64,000 nucleotides of DNA from Ruminococcaceae bacterium UBA3903 (GCA_002391625.1 DGFJ01000004.1:1-64000), one strand, 5' to 3'; positions 43,867-53,989 are shown, numbered from the stretch's first letter. The notes: generated by a model not told the origin, from the letters alone. Made by a program: numbers and translations.

Positions 43867-45531
43867 ATGACAAACAATAATGAAAACAAATTCGGTGGAT
43901 ACGTTCCTGACAACAATCAGAACAGCAATGTACCAAACAACGCTGGCTCAAACTGGTATGCATCAAAAAGCTATGCAGAAAATGACATCAACGGACAAAC
44001 AGCTGATAACAATATATACAGTACCTCCCAAAATAACGGCGAGCCTGTAGCATCAGCTAAAAGCACATCTAATACAGCTTACGGAGATAACTACACAGAA
44101 ACAACGGCAAATACACAAAGCTTTAATGTTAATGATATACATGAGAATACAGGATATAGCAACGGTTATACATCACCTACAGCAGACAGTCAGCCTAATA
44201 GGTACTCAAATGCTGTACAAACCTACCAAATCCCCAATAACCAAAAAAAGGCACAAAAGAAAAAGGGTAAGGGTGCTATGGTGGCAGTAATAGCAATTTG
44301 TCTTATTGGTTCAGGTGTATTTGGCTTTGGTGGTACAATGCTAGCACAAAGCTTGGCAAGCAACGGTGTCATCCCCTCAGGTGGTATGACAATTCAAAAG
44401 GTTGTTACCTCAGAAAAGACCAGTGATGAGGCATCAGGAGAAATGTCCACAAAGGATATTGCCGCCGCCACAGAAAATTCAGTAGTAGAGATAACCACAG
44501 AAACAGTTCAAACAGGTTCTTTGTCTAAGCAATATATTAAATCTGGTGCAGGCAGCGGCGTAATAATTTCTGCCGATGGTTATATCATAACCAATAATCA
44601 TGTTATTGATGGAGCAGAAAAAATAGTAGTTACCCTGCGTGACGGCACAACCTATGACGCTACATTGGTAGGTAAGGATTCACAGGTTGATGTTGCGCTG
44701 CTAAAGGTAGAGGCAACAAGCTTGTCAGCGGCTACCTTTGCTAATTCTGATGATTTGCAGGTTGGTGAAAACGTAGTGGCTATAGGTAACCCATTAGGTC
44801 AGCTGGGTGGTACAGTAACAGAGGGTATCGTTAGTGCAACCAGCAGAAATTTGGACATTGATGGCAACACAATGAGCTTGATACAAACCAGCGCAGCTAT
44901 CAATCCTGGTAACTCTGGCGGCGGACTATTTAACGGTCATGGCGAGCTGGTAGGCTTAGTCGTAGCTAAAACAGTTGATACGGGTGTAGAGGGCTTGGGC
45001 TTTGCTATTCCTATTAACAATGTAGAGTCTATTTTGAGTAATTTAAAGGAGTACGGCTATGTGCGTGGCAGAGCTGTAATAGGCGTATCCTTAGTAGACG
45101 TAGCAAACTCACAGACTGCTATGATGTACGGCGTGGATAAAACAGGTGTTTATGTTTCTTCCATAACAGGAACAGAGGCCAAAACAGCAGGCTTTCAGGT
45201 AGGTGACCTTATTACTAAGGTTAACGATACCGAGGTTTCATCCTCTGATGATATAAAAGCTGTGGTAAAGAACTGTAAGGCTGGTGACACTTTAAAGGTT
45301 ACCGTTGAACGCAACGGTTCAACAACAGACTTAAGTACAGTTTTGGCAGAGGATACATCAGAAACGGGAACAGAACAGGCAACCTCTGGTGCAAACAATG
45401 GTTTTAACGGTGGCTACAGCAACGGCAATGACGGCTACAGCAGCGGCAACGGTGGCTACAGCAACGGCAATGATGGCTACAGCAGTGATAACGCAATAGA
45501 GGACTTTTATAATAACTATTTTGGTAATTAA
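43867..45531 (+). CDS. HtrA/DegP-like membrane-anchored serine protease
   Basis: A 554-aa envelope protease. Residues 1-130 are cytosolic, Asn/Ser-rich and disordered. One transmembrane helix follows (MVAVIAICLIGSGVFGFGG). The trypsin-like domain shows His in ITNNHVIDGA, Asp in VDVALLKVEA and Ser in INPGNSGGGLF. A PDZ domain comes next (DKTGVYVSSITGTEAKTAGFQVGDLIT). The tail has tandem GYSNGNDGYSSGN repeats. I start at 43867, behind GGAGG. It degrades or refolds damaged exported proteins. Confidence 0.93.
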   Translation: MTNNNENKFGGYVPDNNQNSNVPNNAGSNWYASKSYAENDINGQTADNNIYSTSQNNGEPVASAKSTSNTAYGDNYTETTANTQSFNVNDIHENTGYSNGYTSPTADSQPNRYSNAVQTYQIPNNQKKAQKKKGKGAMVAVIAICLIGSGVFGFGGTMLAQSLASNGVIPSGGMTIQKVVTSEKTSDEASGEMSTKDIAAATENSVVEITTETVQTGSLSKQYIKSGAGSGVIISADGYIITNNHVIDGAEKIVVTLRDGTTYDATLVGKDSQVDVALLKVEATSLSAATFANSDDLQVGENVVAIGNPLGQLGGTVTEGIVSATSRNLDIDGNTMSLIQTSAAINPGNSGGGLFNGHGELVGLVVAKTVDTGVEGLGFAIPINNVESILSNLKEYGYVRGRAVIGVSLVDVANSQTAMMYGVDKTGVYVSSITGTEAKTAGFQVGDLITKVNDTEVSSSDDIKAVVKNCKAGDTLKVTVERNGSTTDLSTVLAEDTSETGTEQATSGANNGFNGGYSNGNDGYSSGNGGYSNGNDGYSSDNAIEDFYNNYFGN

Positions 45532-45557
45532 TTTGTAAATTTTATTTCTGTCTAATC

Positions 45558-45584
45558 AAAACCACCAGTATAGCTGGTGGTTTT
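45558..45584 (+). terminator. Terminator of htrA
   Basis: AAAACCACCAG and CTGGTGGTTTT form an 11-bp stem with a 5-nt loop. Confidence 0.8.
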
Positions 45585-45632
45585 GAGCTATTCCTATCTG
45601 TAGGTTAATAACCAATTAACGTCTTTTATGAC

Positions 45633-45700
45633 ATAACCCCCTGTGCTTTTAGAGTGGTTGTCAGACCAACTCTATTTTATCACAGGGGGTTATTCTTTTT
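45633..45700. repeat. Large two-tier hairpin
   Basis: Outer arms ATAACCCCCTGTG and CACAGGGGGTTAT (45633-45645 and 45681-45693) are perfect over 13 bp. An inner AGAGTGGT/ACCAACTCT stem is bulged. A T-rich run follows. It is downstream of the htrA terminator and not attached to a gene; the rest of 45532-45861 shows nothing else. Confidence 0.6.
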
Positions 45701-45861
45701 TACAACTACTCCTCCCTACCTTTAGCTCAGCTTTTCTGGAAGTGGTCTTGCCTATTAGTTCAACCAAAAAGTGGCTGCTGCGAAAATTTCATTTCGTAAC
45801 AGTCCCTTTAATATCCTTTTCATTTCGATATTACACCGGCTATTTATAAAAAGCTTAAAAA

Positions 45862-46077
45862 TCATTTAAAAAGCTTTGATGTTTTACCCTTTATTTTATC
45901 ACGACGCTGTGCTGTTTTTTCCTTGTTTATTAACAGGGTTCCATCATCTCTTATTTCCAAAACGTCACCCTCCTTAGCACCACTTGGTACTTCGTCAACT
46001 GTTATCCCAAAAAACTCCTTGTTTTCCTCACATATAGCATAACCATTTTCAAAACGGTCAATTATTAATGTTCTCAT
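45862..46077 (-). CDS. DUF3006 family protein
   Basis: A 71-aa protein matching DUF3006 (IIDRFENGYAICEEN, FFGITVDEVPSGAKEGDVLEI). It is a small beta-barrel-like protein. DUF3006 genes commonly neighbour ComEC-like metallohydrolase genes, as here, on the same strand 13 nt downstream. Its function is unknown. Confidence 0.88.
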   Translation of the reverse strand: MRTLIIDRFENGYAICEENKEFFGITVDEVPSGAKEGDVLEIRDDGTLLINKEKTAQRRDKIKGKTSKLFK

Positions 46078-46090
46078 ATTTTTTCTCCTT

Positions 46091-47011
46091 TTATTTTTCT
46101 GTTATTACTGTTAGCTTTTTACCGTCAGATGAAAAGACAACCGTACCATCCTCATCTGTCCTATACACTGATATTTCAGCTTTTTCCAAACGCTTAACTA
46201 CTGACTTTTTGGGTAAACCATTATCATTTTCACCCACACAAATTACTGCATACCTAGGTGAAACCGCCTGCAGAAAATCCTCTGTTGTTCCAGTGTCGCT
46301 GCCATGATGTCCTACCTTTAGCACATCTGCCTTTATGTCCTCACCCAGCTTCAATATATCCTTTTCAGATTTTTCCATTACATCCCCCATTAGTAAAAAA
46401 GTATTTTCACCATAGGTCAGCTTAACTGCTATAGAGTAATTGTTTATGTCGCTGTAATCATCCAATACAGGTGCTATAACCTGTAATTTTATATCACCAT
46501 ATGTATATATATGTCCCACCTGTGGCTGTGTGGTCTTTAAGCCTTTATTTTCCAACGCCACCGTTAGCTGATTGTAACAGGCTGTGTTTGGTATCAGCTT
46601 GGCTGGTATCATGGGCATCCAAAAATCAGCTACCTGAAAATCCTTTATTATACCAGACATATCCCCTATGTGGTCTTTATCCTGATGTGTGGCTATTACC
46701 AAATCCAGCTTTTCCACATCACGTTCTTTTAGGTAGCCTTCCGTTATTTTATTTATGCTTTCAAGCCCGGCATCAATTAAAATATTGTGGTCACCGCTGT
46801 TTATAAAAATGCTGTCAGCCTTTCCAACATCAATAAAATGTACTGTTAAGTCACCCTCCGTTTGGCTGATTTTACCTAACCCTGCCTGAGAAAAAACCTG
46901 CTTCCACGTGGGTACGCCTAAGCCGCCGCCAAATGTAATTAACAGCACCGTTACAACAGCTATAGCCACCGCCACACAAATAATTATCATTTTAGGTGAC
47001 AGCTTCATCAC
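46091..47011 (-). CDS. ComEC-like metallo-beta-lactamase-fold hydrolase
   Basis: A 306-aa protein with an N-terminal transmembrane helix (residues 8-29) and an extracellular MBL domain. The ligands are seen as VIATHQDKDHIGDM (HxDxDH type), LLMGDVMEKSE and KVGHHGSDTGT. This domain is related to the nuclease-like C-terminus of ComEC but stands free, so it may be a surface hydrolase of nucleic acids. It overlaps the upstream ygiQ gene by 4 nt and is followed by DUF3006. Confidence 0.9.
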   Translation of the reverse strand: MMKLSPKMIIICVAVAIAVVTVLLITFGGGLGVPTWKQVFSQAGLGKISQTEGDLTVHFIDVGKADSIFINSGDHNILIDAGLESINKITEGYLKERDVEKLDLVIATHQDKDHIGDMSGIIKDFQVADFWMPMIPAKLIPNTACYNQLTVALENKGLKTTQPQVGHIYTYGDIKLQVIAPVLDDYSDINNYSIAVKLTYGENTFLLMGDVMEKSEKDILKLGEDIKADVLKVGHHGSDTGTTEDFLQAVSPRYAVICVGENDNGLPKKSVVKRLEKAEISVYRTDEDGTVVFSSDGKKLTVITEK

Positions 47012-48936
47012 TTACCTCTCCTGTTATTTTTAGGCCTTTTAGGAGTATTACCAGCTGCCCTTGCCTTCCTTTTTTTATTGCAGTTAGGCTTGTGAGAGCT
47101 TTTACCTACTGCCTTTTTAGCTGGGGGAATATATCCAGCCGGTGGTGTTATTAAACAATTTTTGCCTGTACCTATTAGGTCTGTTCTGCCAGCCAGCTTC
47201 AACGCCTCTACAACCAGCTGTTTATTTTTAGGATTAAAATATTGCAGCAAGGCACGCTGTAAGGCTTTTTCACGGGATTCTTTTGGCACATAAACCTCTT
47301 CCATTTTGTACGGGTCTAAGCCCGTATAGAACATACAGGTAGAAACGGTACCTGGCGTGGGGTAAAAGTCCTGTACCTGTTCTGGTCGTATATGCTCTTT
47401 CTTTAGGAACTGTGCTAATTCTACTGCGTCCTTAATAGTAGAACCTGGGTGAGATGACATTAAATAAGGCACCAAATACTGCTCCTTATGAGCATGGCTG
47501 GTTATGTCGTAAAATTTATCTGCGAAGCTCTTATAGGCTTCAATATGGGGCTTACCCATTTTATCTAAAACCGACGCTGAGCAATGCTCAGGTGCTACCT
47601 TTAGCTGACCGCTGACATGGTATTTTACAAGCTCCTCAAAAAACTGGTCACTTTCGTCCTCCATCATATAATCAAAACGTATACCAGAGCGTATAAACAC
47701 TTTTTTTACTCCGTCAAGCTTTCTAAGCCGTCTAAGCATATGCAGGTATTCATTGTGATCAACCTGCAGCTGTTTGCAGGGCTGTGGTGCTAAGCATTTT
47801 TTGTTTTTACACATACCTGCTTTTTCCTGTATTTTGCAGGAGGGCAATCGGAAGTTAGCTGTAGGGCCGCCTACGTCATGAATATAACCCTTAAACCTTT
47901 TGTTTTTAGTTAGGGACACAGCCTCGTTTACAACTGATTCTTCGCTGCGGGTAGTAATAGCCCTTCCCTGATGAAAAGCAATAGAGCAAAAGTTACAAGC
48001 ACCAAAGCAGCCACGGTTGTGGGTAATAGAAAATTCAACCTCTTCTATGCCTGGCACACCACCTACCGCCTCATAGCTAGGGTGATACATACGCTCATAT
48101 GGTAAAGAATATACCCAATCCAGCTCATCCTGTGTCAACGGCGGCATGGGCGGATTTTGCACCAATATTTTACTGCCGTGACGTTGTATAATTTTTCTGC
48201 CACGCACTGCGTCCTGTTCCTCCATCTGCTTTCGGCAGGCAACAGCATAATCCTTTTTATTGGTACTAACCTGTTCAAAGCTTGGGCAGTCAGCCGCCGC
48301 TGTCGGCACATAATCCTTTGTATCCACCGCATAGCAAATACCACGAATATCATATAGCATCTCCACTGGCAAGCCGTCATTTAGCCTGTTGGCTATTTCT
48401 ATTGTTTGGTTTTCACCCATGCCAAAGGACAAAATATCAGCACCGCTGTCCAAAAGTATAGATGGACGCACACAATCATCCCAATAATCGTAATGTGCAA
48501 AACGTCGCAGCGATGCTTCCAGCCCGCCGATAATCACCGGTGTTTCAGGGAACAACCGCTTTATAATTTGTGTATAAATTATAACTGCCCTATCGGGGCG
48601 TTTGCCCGCTCTGCCACCTGCTGTATAGGCATCATCACTACGCTTTCTTTTAGCGGCGGTGTAATGTGCTACCATGCTGTCTATATTACCAGAGGACACC
48701 ATAAAACCAAGACGTGGCTTTCCAAAACGCAGAAAATCCTTATCAGAGTGCCAGTCAGGCTGTGCCAAAATAGCTACCTTGTACCCCGTTGCCTCTAGCA
48801 CTCGGGAAATAATGCTGATGCCAAAGCTTGGGTGGTCAACGTAGGAATCACCTGTAACCACTACAAAGTCGGGGCATTCCCAACCTTGGCCTTCAGCTTC
48901 TTCATTTGTCATTGGTAAAAAAGCCATAAAAAGCAC
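47008..48936 (-). CDS. YgiQ-family radical SAM protein
   Basis: A 642-aa protein of the YgiQ family (UPF0313). The iron-sulfur binding CxxxCxxC is seen in GCFGACNFCS. N-terminal DFVVVTGDSYVDHPSFG and PVIIGGLEASLRRFAHYDYW are family blocks, as are QDFYPTPGTVSTCMFYTGLDP and a long basic tail (KKAVGKSSHKPNCNKKRKARA). Its substrate is unknown. Overlap with the MBL gene indicates a shared transcript. Confidence 0.94.
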   Translation of the reverse strand: MLFMAFLPMTNEEAEGQGWECPDFVVVTGDSYVDHPSFGISIISRVLEATGYKVAILAQPDWHSDKDFLRFGKPRLGFMVSSGNIDSMVAHYTAAKRKRSDDAYTAGGRAGKRPDRAVIIYTQIIKRLFPETPVIIGGLEASLRRFAHYDYWDDCVRPSILLDSGADILSFGMGENQTIEIANRLNDGLPVEMLYDIRGICYAVDTKDYVPTAAADCPSFEQVSTNKKDYAVACRKQMEEQDAVRGRKIIQRHGSKILVQNPPMPPLTQDELDWVYSLPYERMYHPSYEAVGGVPGIEEVEFSITHNRGCFGACNFCSIAFHQGRAITTRSEESVVNEAVSLTKNKRFKGYIHDVGGPTANFRLPSCKIQEKAGMCKNKKCLAPQPCKQLQVDHNEYLHMLRRLRKLDGVKKVFIRSGIRFDYMMEDESDQFFEELVKYHVSGQLKVAPEHCSASVLDKMGKPHIEAYKSFADKFYDITSHAHKEQYLVPYLMSSHPGSTIKDAVELAQFLKKEHIRPEQVQDFYPTPGTVSTCMFYTGLDPYKMEEVYVPKESREKALQRALLQYFNPKNKQLVVEALKLAGRTDLIGTGKNCLITPPAGYIPPAKKAVGKSSHKPNCNKKRKARAAGNTPKRPKNNRRGK

Positions 48937-48980
48937 TCTCCTTTTTTGTTATATACAAATCATCATACATAAGCCTAGGC

Positions 48981-51656
48981 TTATTCGGATGTCATATTGT
49001 TTCGTTCTAACCATTGCTGATAGGTAATCCTTACCTCTCGTGCCTTTGAACCCTCATGAGGTCCAACAACACCCATTTGCTCCATTTCGTCTATTAGCCT
49101 GCCTGCTCTGGCATAGCCTAGCCTTAAACGTCTTTGCAATAAGGATGTAGATGCTTGTCCCGCTTCTACCACCAGCTTTATTGCCTCCTCCATCATTGGG
49201 TCGTCGCTTTCCTCACCTGCCGATGAGCTGCCGCTGCTGCCCTTGGAATTACTGTTAATTTCTGTAGCTGCTATTTTCTCTATCTCTTCTACAACCTGCT
49301 CGTTATAGTCAGATTTATGAGATTGCTTAATATACCCTGTTACATTTTCTATTTCTTCATCAGATGCGTAACAGCCCTGTACACGCAAAGGCTTTGGTGA
49401 ACCCACAGGTGCAAACAGCATATCACCACGGCCAATAAGCTTTTCTGCACCGCCAATATCCAAAATAGTACGGGAGTCTATTTGTGACGATACCTTTAGA
49501 GAAATTCGGCTAGGTATATTTGCCTTGATAACACCTGTAATAACGTTTACAGAGGGACGCTGTGTAGCAATTATCAAATGCATACCTGCGGCACGTGCCA
49601 TCTGTGCTAAGCGACAGATAGACTCCTCAACCTCGTTTGGTGCTGCCATCATAAGGTCGGCTAACTCATCAATAGCAATTACAATGCTGTGCATTTTTTC
49701 AGTAGGTACTGGCAGGTTGTCCTCGTTAACCAATGGCTCGTCCTGTAATTGCTTGTCTGTTTTATTTTCTCTGATTTTATTAAATTTGTCTATCATTTTA
49801 TTATAGCCATAAATATCCCTTACATTATAAGCTGAAAAGGTTTTATACCTTTGAAGCATCTCGTTAACCGCCCAGTTTAACGCACCGGCAGCCTTTTTAG
49901 CGTCAGAAACAACAGGTATCAGCAAATGAGGAATACCCTTATATTTTGAAAACTCAACCATTTTAGGGTCAATTAGCAGCAGCTTGACCTCCTCTGGGGA
50001 CGCCTTGTACAGCAGACTAATTAAAATGGAGTTTACACATACCGATTTACCAGAACCAGTAGTACCAGCAATTAACAAATGAGGCATTTTACCTAGGTCA
50101 GCTACCACAATATTACCAGAAATATCCTTGCCCAACACAACACTAAGCTTGCTTTTAGAGGTGTTAAACTTGCGGGAGTCAATAAGCTCACGCATAGAAA
50201 CCATGCTAACTATACGGTTAGGCACCTCAATACCCACCGCCGCTTTACCAGGGATAGGTGCCTCTATACGCACACCATCAGCCGCTAAATTTAAGGCTAT
50301 GTCATCACTAAGGTTAGTTATCTTACTAATTTTTACACCAGGAGCTGGCTGCAGCTCAAAACGTGTTACAGATGGGCCACGACATATGTTTACTATCTTT
50401 GCATTGACACTAAAGCTCTCCAGTGTGGTTATTAGCTTTTCACCATTTGTTTGTAGCTCCTCCATAGCTTTTGTATCATCATCACCGCTGTTTGTTGGAT
50501 GTAAAAGCTCCACAGGAGGGAAAACATAATTTGACTCCTGTTGTTTTTGTAAAGCTTTATCATTTCCTAGGGAGATATTAACCTCCTCTGCTATAACCTT
50601 TTCTGCTGCATCAATAGGAACATCTGATAAATCAGACGGTCTATTCTCATCATCCTTCTGTGACTGAGTTTTTTTCTTTTTTGATATTATATCAGCTACC
50701 TTAGAGGCTACTGGTTTAGACTGCTGGTTAATATCTACTGGAGTATTCATTTGATGAATAAGTGTTTTTAGCCTGTCACCATAATCTGTTACCTGTTCAC
50801 TGTCATCATCCAAGGGTACATCAATGTTAAAATCGCCGTCATTAAGCACCTCACCTGTTGCCGTATCTACCGTAAGGGTTTTAGGCAGCTTCTTCGGTGC
50901 TTTGGCTCTAGCCCTTTCTTTCTTTAGAGCCTCCTCCTCCATCAGCTTACGTCGTTGCACTCTTTGCTCACGTCGCATTAGCTGTTGTTCTCTGGCAACG
51001 GCTACATTATCCTTTACAGCAGACACTGGCTTTTTAACGGCTTTTAAAAGATCCTTTATAGTAATGCCAAACAAAAACATTATGGTAACAATTAACAATA
51101 TCACCGTAATAATCTGAGCACCTGACAACCCGCATAGTAACGCTGCTGGCACACCTAGCACACCACCTAACAGCCCTGAACCATTACCAGCTATACCGTT
51201 GGCATATAATACACCCAGCTCTGTAAAAAAACCGTTTTGTGGCTTCATGGGCGTTGTAAACACATAAATCACCGCAGAAAAAAACATAATTGCCAGCGTA
51301 GCTAATGTTAGCTTGCCAGCAATTTTACCGTTAGCTTTTCGTTCCATAGCGGTTATTATTGCTACATACAGCAGTAATAAGGGCCACAGTATGGCGTAAT
51401 CTCCAAACATACCCATTAAAAAATTATGTAAGAAGTTCCATACGTTTTCTCCGGGTACCAACACCAAGGAAAACAGCACGGCGGCACAGGCGAACAGTAA
51501 AATCGCCTTCGTCTGTGCCGCCATATTACTTTTAGGCTGAACCTCAGATGGTTTTTCTGCGGACCTTTTTGGTGGTGCTGACGGCTTTGGCGGCGCCTTT
51601 TTAGCTGTCTGCTTAGTATTCTTTTTTTCTGTTGAAGTAGTTTTTCTTGTAGCCAA
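48981..51656 (-). CDS. FtsK/SpoIIIE-type DNA translocase
   Basis: An 891-aa membrane-anchored DNA pump that moves chromosomal DNA through the septum. Four to five transmembrane helices occupy residues 45-195. A charged linker follows. The motor shows LLIAGTTGSGKSVCVNS (Walker A) and VIAIDELADLMM (Walker B), then IIATQRPSVNVITG. A C-terminal winged-helix gamma domain recognises KOPS-like sites (QASTSLLQRRLRLGYARAGRLIDEMEQ). The likely start is TTG at 51656, after AAAGGTGG; a GTG at 51668 lies inside that site. SpoIIIE or FtsK cannot be told apart here. Confidence 0.95.
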   Translation of the reverse strand: MATRKTTSTEKKNTKQTAKKAPPKPSAPPKRSAEKPSEVQPKSNMAAQTKAILLFACAAVLFSLVLVPGENVWNFLHNFLMGMFGDYAILWPLLLLYVAIITAMERKANGKIAGKLTLATLAIMFFSAVIYVFTTPMKPQNGFFTELGVLYANGIAGNGSGLLGGVLGVPAALLCGLSGAQIITVILLIVTIMFLFGITIKDLLKAVKKPVSAVKDNVAVAREQQLMRREQRVQRRKLMEEEALKKERARAKAPKKLPKTLTVDTATGEVLNDGDFNIDVPLDDDSEQVTDYGDRLKTLIHQMNTPVDINQQSKPVASKVADIISKKKKTQSQKDDENRPSDLSDVPIDAAEKVIAEEVNISLGNDKALQKQQESNYVFPPVELLHPTNSGDDDTKAMEELQTNGEKLITTLESFSVNAKIVNICRGPSVTRFELQPAPGVKISKITNLSDDIALNLAADGVRIEAPIPGKAAVGIEVPNRIVSMVSMRELIDSRKFNTSKSKLSVVLGKDISGNIVVADLGKMPHLLIAGTTGSGKSVCVNSILISLLYKASPEEVKLLLIDPKMVEFSKYKGIPHLLIPVVSDAKKAAGALNWAVNEMLQRYKTFSAYNVRDIYGYNKMIDKFNKIRENKTDKQLQDEPLVNEDNLPVPTEKMHSIVIAIDELADLMMAAPNEVEESICRLAQMARAAGMHLIIATQRPSVNVITGVIKANIPSRISLKVSSQIDSRTILDIGGAEKLIGRGDMLFAPVGSPKPLRVQGCYASDEEIENVTGYIKQSHKSDYNEQVVEEIEKIAATEINSNSKGSSGSSSAGEESDDPMMEEAIKLVVEAGQASTSLLQRRLRLGYARAGRLIDEMEQMGVVGPHEGSKAREVRITYQQWLERNNMTSE

Positions 51657-51688
51657 CGTACCGTCCACCTTTACTGGAAAATTTATTT

Positions 51689-52648
51689 TTAACCAAATGT
51701 CAGCTTAGCACCTGAAAAAATGTTTGTGCCAGTTGACAGCTCTATGATACTGATAACTATAACCGCCACACCAACAATGGCTGTATATATGGCAAATACG
51801 TTCATTCTGTCCTTTGCCAGCATCCACTTAAAGAGTATAATAGCAAAGAACCCAACCACCGCTGATGTAATAACACCTATTATAACCGGCAGCATTATAT
51901 CAGCTGTAACAGCACCCGCTTCAAGGGCGTCCTTACCCTCTAGTAATGCTGCCGCTAAAATAGACGGTATGCCTAAAACGAAGGTATAATCCAACGCTGT
52001 CTGCTTGCTTAAGCCTCTCATTTCACCTACTGCTAGGGTTGAGCCAGAACGGGACAGCCCAGGAAAAACAGCAGCTACAACCTGTGCTATACCAACGCTG
52101 ACAGCATCAATAACATTAAATCTGTTTCTGCCAGCGCCTGTTCTTTTAGTAACGCCACGTTGCTTGTAGCGGTTGCCCGTCTGCTTGTTTGCGAAGATAC
52201 CAATTGTTAACAGCAGACTTGTAATTAACAATGATATACCTACAATGATAAAATAGCCACTGTTGCCTGACCATATATCCGCTAGGTCCTTTGGTTTTAA
52301 TCCACCGCTGAAGGGAATAGGTACAAACAGCAGGAACAAGGGTATTAAACCAATAATCAGCATAACTACCAAATTGGTATCCTCATCCATTTCCCGCCAT
52401 TTAAATCTGCCTGTTACAACTGTTTTAATAAGCCTTAAAAACGCCATAATTAATCTGCCGATTAGCTTGTAATAAACTACGCACACAGCTACCAATGTAC
52501 CTACGTGAAGCATGACATTAAAAAACAGATTATTATCTGTCACTCCTAAAACGTGTTGGGAAATAGCCAAATGTCCACTGCTGGACACTGGTAAAAACTC
52601 TGTTAAGCCCTGAACAATGCCCTGAATAATCGCCTGCAATATATCCAT
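51689..52648 (-). CDS. uppP: Undecaprenyl-diphosphatase UppP (BacA)
   Basis: A 319-aa integral membrane phosphatase that recycles undecaprenyl pyrophosphate for wall synthesis. The two signature loops are GLTEFLPVSSSGHLAI and FPGLSRSGSTLA. About eight helices are predicted. A loop with KRTGAGRNRF is longer than in many homologues. AGGAGG lies upstream. It precedes the translocase gene on the same strand. Confidence 0.95.
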   Translation of the reverse strand: MDILQAIIQGIVQGLTEFLPVSSSGHLAISQHVLGVTDNNLFFNVMLHVGTLVAVCVVYYKLIGRLIMAFLRLIKTVVTGRFKWREMDEDTNLVVMLIIGLIPLFLLFVPIPFSGGLKPKDLADIWSGNSGYFIIVGISLLITSLLLTIGIFANKQTGNRYKQRGVTKRTGAGRNRFNVIDAVSVGIAQVVAAVFPGLSRSGSTLAVGEMRGLSKQTALDYTFVLGIPSILAAALLEGKDALEAGAVTADIMLPVIIGVITSAVVGFFAIILFKWMLAKDRMNVFAIYTAIVGVAVIVISIIELSTGTNIFSGAKLTFG

Positions 52649-52705
52649 TATGTATAAATCCTCCTTATTATAGCTAAAGCTGTATTATGTATCTATCAAA
52701 ACATT

Positions 52706-52753
52706 GTCATTCCTTGGAAAAAACACCTAGCCAACATTATTCCAAAGAATGAC
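52706..52753 (-). terminator. Terminator downstream of tepA
   Basis: GTCATTC-TTGGAA and TTCCAA-GAATGAC arms form a 14-bp stem (one mismatch or wobble) around a 20-nt loop. Confidence 0.6.
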
Positions 52754-52768
52754 AGTGTAATATTTTAA

Positions 52769-53611
52769 TTAATGTCTGCACCCACAGGAGCTTTTACAAC
52801 CACGTCTGTGCTGCTTGTCATATGAATGTTCCTTGGTAAAATCCTTCCCTGCCTTCTTATCATCTATCATTTTGTATAGGTAATCCATAGCATCTCTAAC
52901 TGTACCAACGCTATCTATTAGCCCCTCATCTACGGCTGCTTCACCCTCTAATATTGAACCTACATCCAGCACTAATTCGCTGGTGTTCATAGCCAGCTCG
53001 TTATACCGCTCAAAAGGTATATTAGAGTTTTCACAGACAAATTCGGTTATCCTGTCCTGCATACGCCGAAAATATTCAAAGGTCTGCGGCACACCTAATG
53101 TCAGCCCCGTCATACGTACAGGGTGAACAGTCATTGAAGCGGATTTAGCAATAAATGAATACTTTGCCGCTACCGCCAAAGGGATACCTATAGAGTGTCC
53201 GCCTCCCAGCACAATAGACACTGTGGGCTTTGTCATACCAGCCATAACCTCTGCTATAGCCAGCCCCGCCTCCACATCACCACCAGCAGTATTCAGCAGA
53301 ATTAACAGCCCTTCTATACGGCTGTCCTCTTCTATTGCCATCAGCTGTGGTATAACGTGTTCGTACTTTGTAGTTTTGTTCTGTGGCGGCAAAATATTAT
53401 GACCCTCTATCTGCCCTATTATAGTTAAACAATGGACATAATGACCACCAGATGTAATAACTGAACCTGTTTCACGTATTTGGTCAGTTTCCTTTTCACC
53501 TATTGGGCTGTCATCATCCGACAACTTTTCATCGTTACCCTCATTAGGGTTAGAAATCACCTGATTAGTAGCTTTCTTTTTGTCCCTAGAGTTGTTTTTT
53601 GCGTTGCTCAT
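52769..53611 (-). CDS. TepA-type ClpP-family protease
   Basis: A 280-aa member of the ClpP-like TepA group, described in Bacillus as helping protein secretion. Catalytic Ser lies in LGGGHSIGIPLA, His in MTVHPVRM, and the structural LLNTAGGDVEAGLAIAE block matches. The N-terminal ~80 residues are charged and poorly conserved. A C-terminal tail (HSYDKQHRRGCKSSCGCRH) is Cys/His-rich. AGGAGGTG precedes the ATG. Confidence 0.9.
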   Translation of the reverse strand: MSNAKNNSRDKKKATNQVISNPNEGNDEKLSDDDSPIGEKETDQIRETGSVITSGGHYVHCLTIIGQIEGHNILPPQNKTTKYEHVIPQLMAIEEDSRIEGLLILLNTAGGDVEAGLAIAEVMAGMTKPTVSIVLGGGHSIGIPLAVAAKYSFIAKSASMTVHPVRMTGLTLGVPQTFEYFRRMQDRITEFVCENSNIPFERYNELAMNTSELVLDVGSILEGEAAVDEGLIDSVGTVRDAMDYLYKMIDDKKAGKDFTKEHSYDKQHRRGCKSSCGCRH

Positions 53612-53628
53612 TATACTGCACCTCCTAA

Positions 53629-53643
53629 AGGTTAGTCTAACCT
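53629..53643. promoter_or_regulatory. 15-bp palindrome in the tepA leader
   Basis: AGGTTAG-T-CTAACCT lies immediately upstream of the tepA ribosome-binding site. It could be an operator or an mRNA hairpin that affects translation. Confidence 0.4.
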
Positions 53644-53989
53644 AAAGGCGCATTTTAATACATTATACATTATAGCATTTGTTTTTATTCACATCAAGAA
53701 GTTTCTAGGTTTTTATAAATTATATATCTTTATCGTAAAAAAAATAATAGTATTTTGATACTATCTATGTTAAAATTAAATTTATATCAAATTTCAGCTA
53801 ACACTATTCTCTATATAGTGCTGTAGATAAAATTCGTACGGTAAAAAGCTGTTGCTTAGCGTATCTATTTTCTACAGAAGTTTAGCTTAAAATACTGCAA
53901 TATTTAACATAGTATTGCTTTGTTTTTTCTGAATTTATACAACGTCAAAAAGCTTTAAACCCAATTTTTAAAATTACGGAGTGGTATTT
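53644..53989. other. Gene-free AT-rich region
   Basis: This is the divergent spacer between tepA and the CNNM gene. It has a short hairpin ATAGTAT/ATACTAT at 53747-53764, and nothing else I could support. Confidence 0.5.

Noticed and set aside
45400..45510. Short DNA repeats in the htrA 3' end
   Set aside because: They encode the in-frame GYSNGNDGYSSGN tail and are explained as protein repeats, not as a separate element.
48406..48798. 130-codon plus-strand frame inside ygiQ
   Set aside because: It is antisense to a conserved radical SAM gene and has no supporting signal.
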